This document shows positions 5,033 through 5,120 of a stretch of DNA of 5,120 nucleotides, one piece after another. The stretch lies in contig JAUPLZ010000210.1 of NCBI GenBank assembly GCA_030836705.1, positions 1 through 5,120 on the forward strand, given 5' to 3'. Numbering within the stretch: the stretch's first letter is position 1; each line of letters begins with the position of its first letter. A program made the translations under genes and the position numbers. Source of the DNA: Campylobacterota bacterium (GTDB lineage: Bacteria; Campylobacterota; Campylobacteria; Campylobacterales; SZUA-545). The notes beneath the pieces are model-generated. The model ran no database searches, was not told the DNA's origin, and worked only from the letters and a program-made list of their open reading frames with translations.

Positions 5033-5041
5033 ATTATATCA
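5033..5041 (-). promoter_or_regulatory. Extended -10 promoter for the cytochrome operon
   Basis: The minus strand carries TGA-TATAAT, a perfect extended -10. Transcription would start near 5026, giving a leader of about 24 bases. No good -35 hexamer is seen at 16-18 bases; AT-rich, T-tracted DNA lies upstream instead, as in epsilonproteobacterial sigma-70 promoters. It would drive the mono-haem, dodecahaem and octahaem genes together. Confidence 0.65.
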
Positions 5042-5120
5042 TAACTTTTTCTAATTTTTATACGGATTTTTCATCTTTTATTTTCGTGTTTTTATACTTT
5101 TTTTTAAAAATTCTTGCGGC

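Noticed and set aside
5042..5120. Possible further gene or second promoter upstream of the mono-haem cytochrome
   Set aside because: The stretch is AT-rich with short T tracts and isolated TATAAA-like strings but no coding frame or convincing paired -35/-10 elements.

Overview
The window reads as the edge of a draft or metagenomic contig from an AT-rich Gram-negative bacterium. Gene style (AT-rich, frequent TTG starts, TGn-TATAAT promoters with poor -35 boxes) and the mono-haem cytochrome c resemble Campylobacterota such as Sulfurimonas or Sulfuricurvum. That placement is an inference and cannot be proved from this sequence alone. Bases 1-20 are not genomic: they match the 3' end of an Illumina TruSeq adapter with one mismatch, so the left end is an assembly edge carrying adapter.

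All six real genes lie on the minus strand and are read from right to left. First comes an apparent operon of three exported c-type cytochromes: a small mono-haem class I cytochrome (4652-5002), a dodecahaem cytochrome (3383-4624) and an octahaem cytochrome with a haem-free N-terminal domain (2349-3377). The gaps are 27 and 5 bases, and a good extended -10 promoter precedes the first gene. A 188-base intergenic region with phased repeats, a dyad and a possible leader hairpin then leads to a tetrahaem cytochrome (1423-2160). Its haem and histidine pattern (SPHDLS, CxxCHTPH, CLSCHDG, NDHPVS, CxSCHDPHN, CLGCH) is that of the OmcE-type extracellular cytochrome filament subunits. A hairpin terminator and a new promoter follow, then a six-bladed NHL beta-propeller lipoprotein (223-1317) and, 9 bases on, the start of a periplasmic SurA/PpiC-type peptidyl-prolyl isomerase cut off by the contig edge.

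Taken together this looks like an extracellular electron transfer locus with 25 predicted haems encoded in about 4.3 kb. The proposed model is that the mono-haem and large multihaem cytochromes carry electrons across the periplasm and outer membrane, the tetrahaem protein polymerises into a conductive filament outside, and the NHL protein and isomerase help its export, docking or folding. The filament assignment rests on motif recognition from memory, and no porin or inner-membrane quinol-oxidising component is visible here. Every plus-strand open frame appears to be a shadow of these genes.
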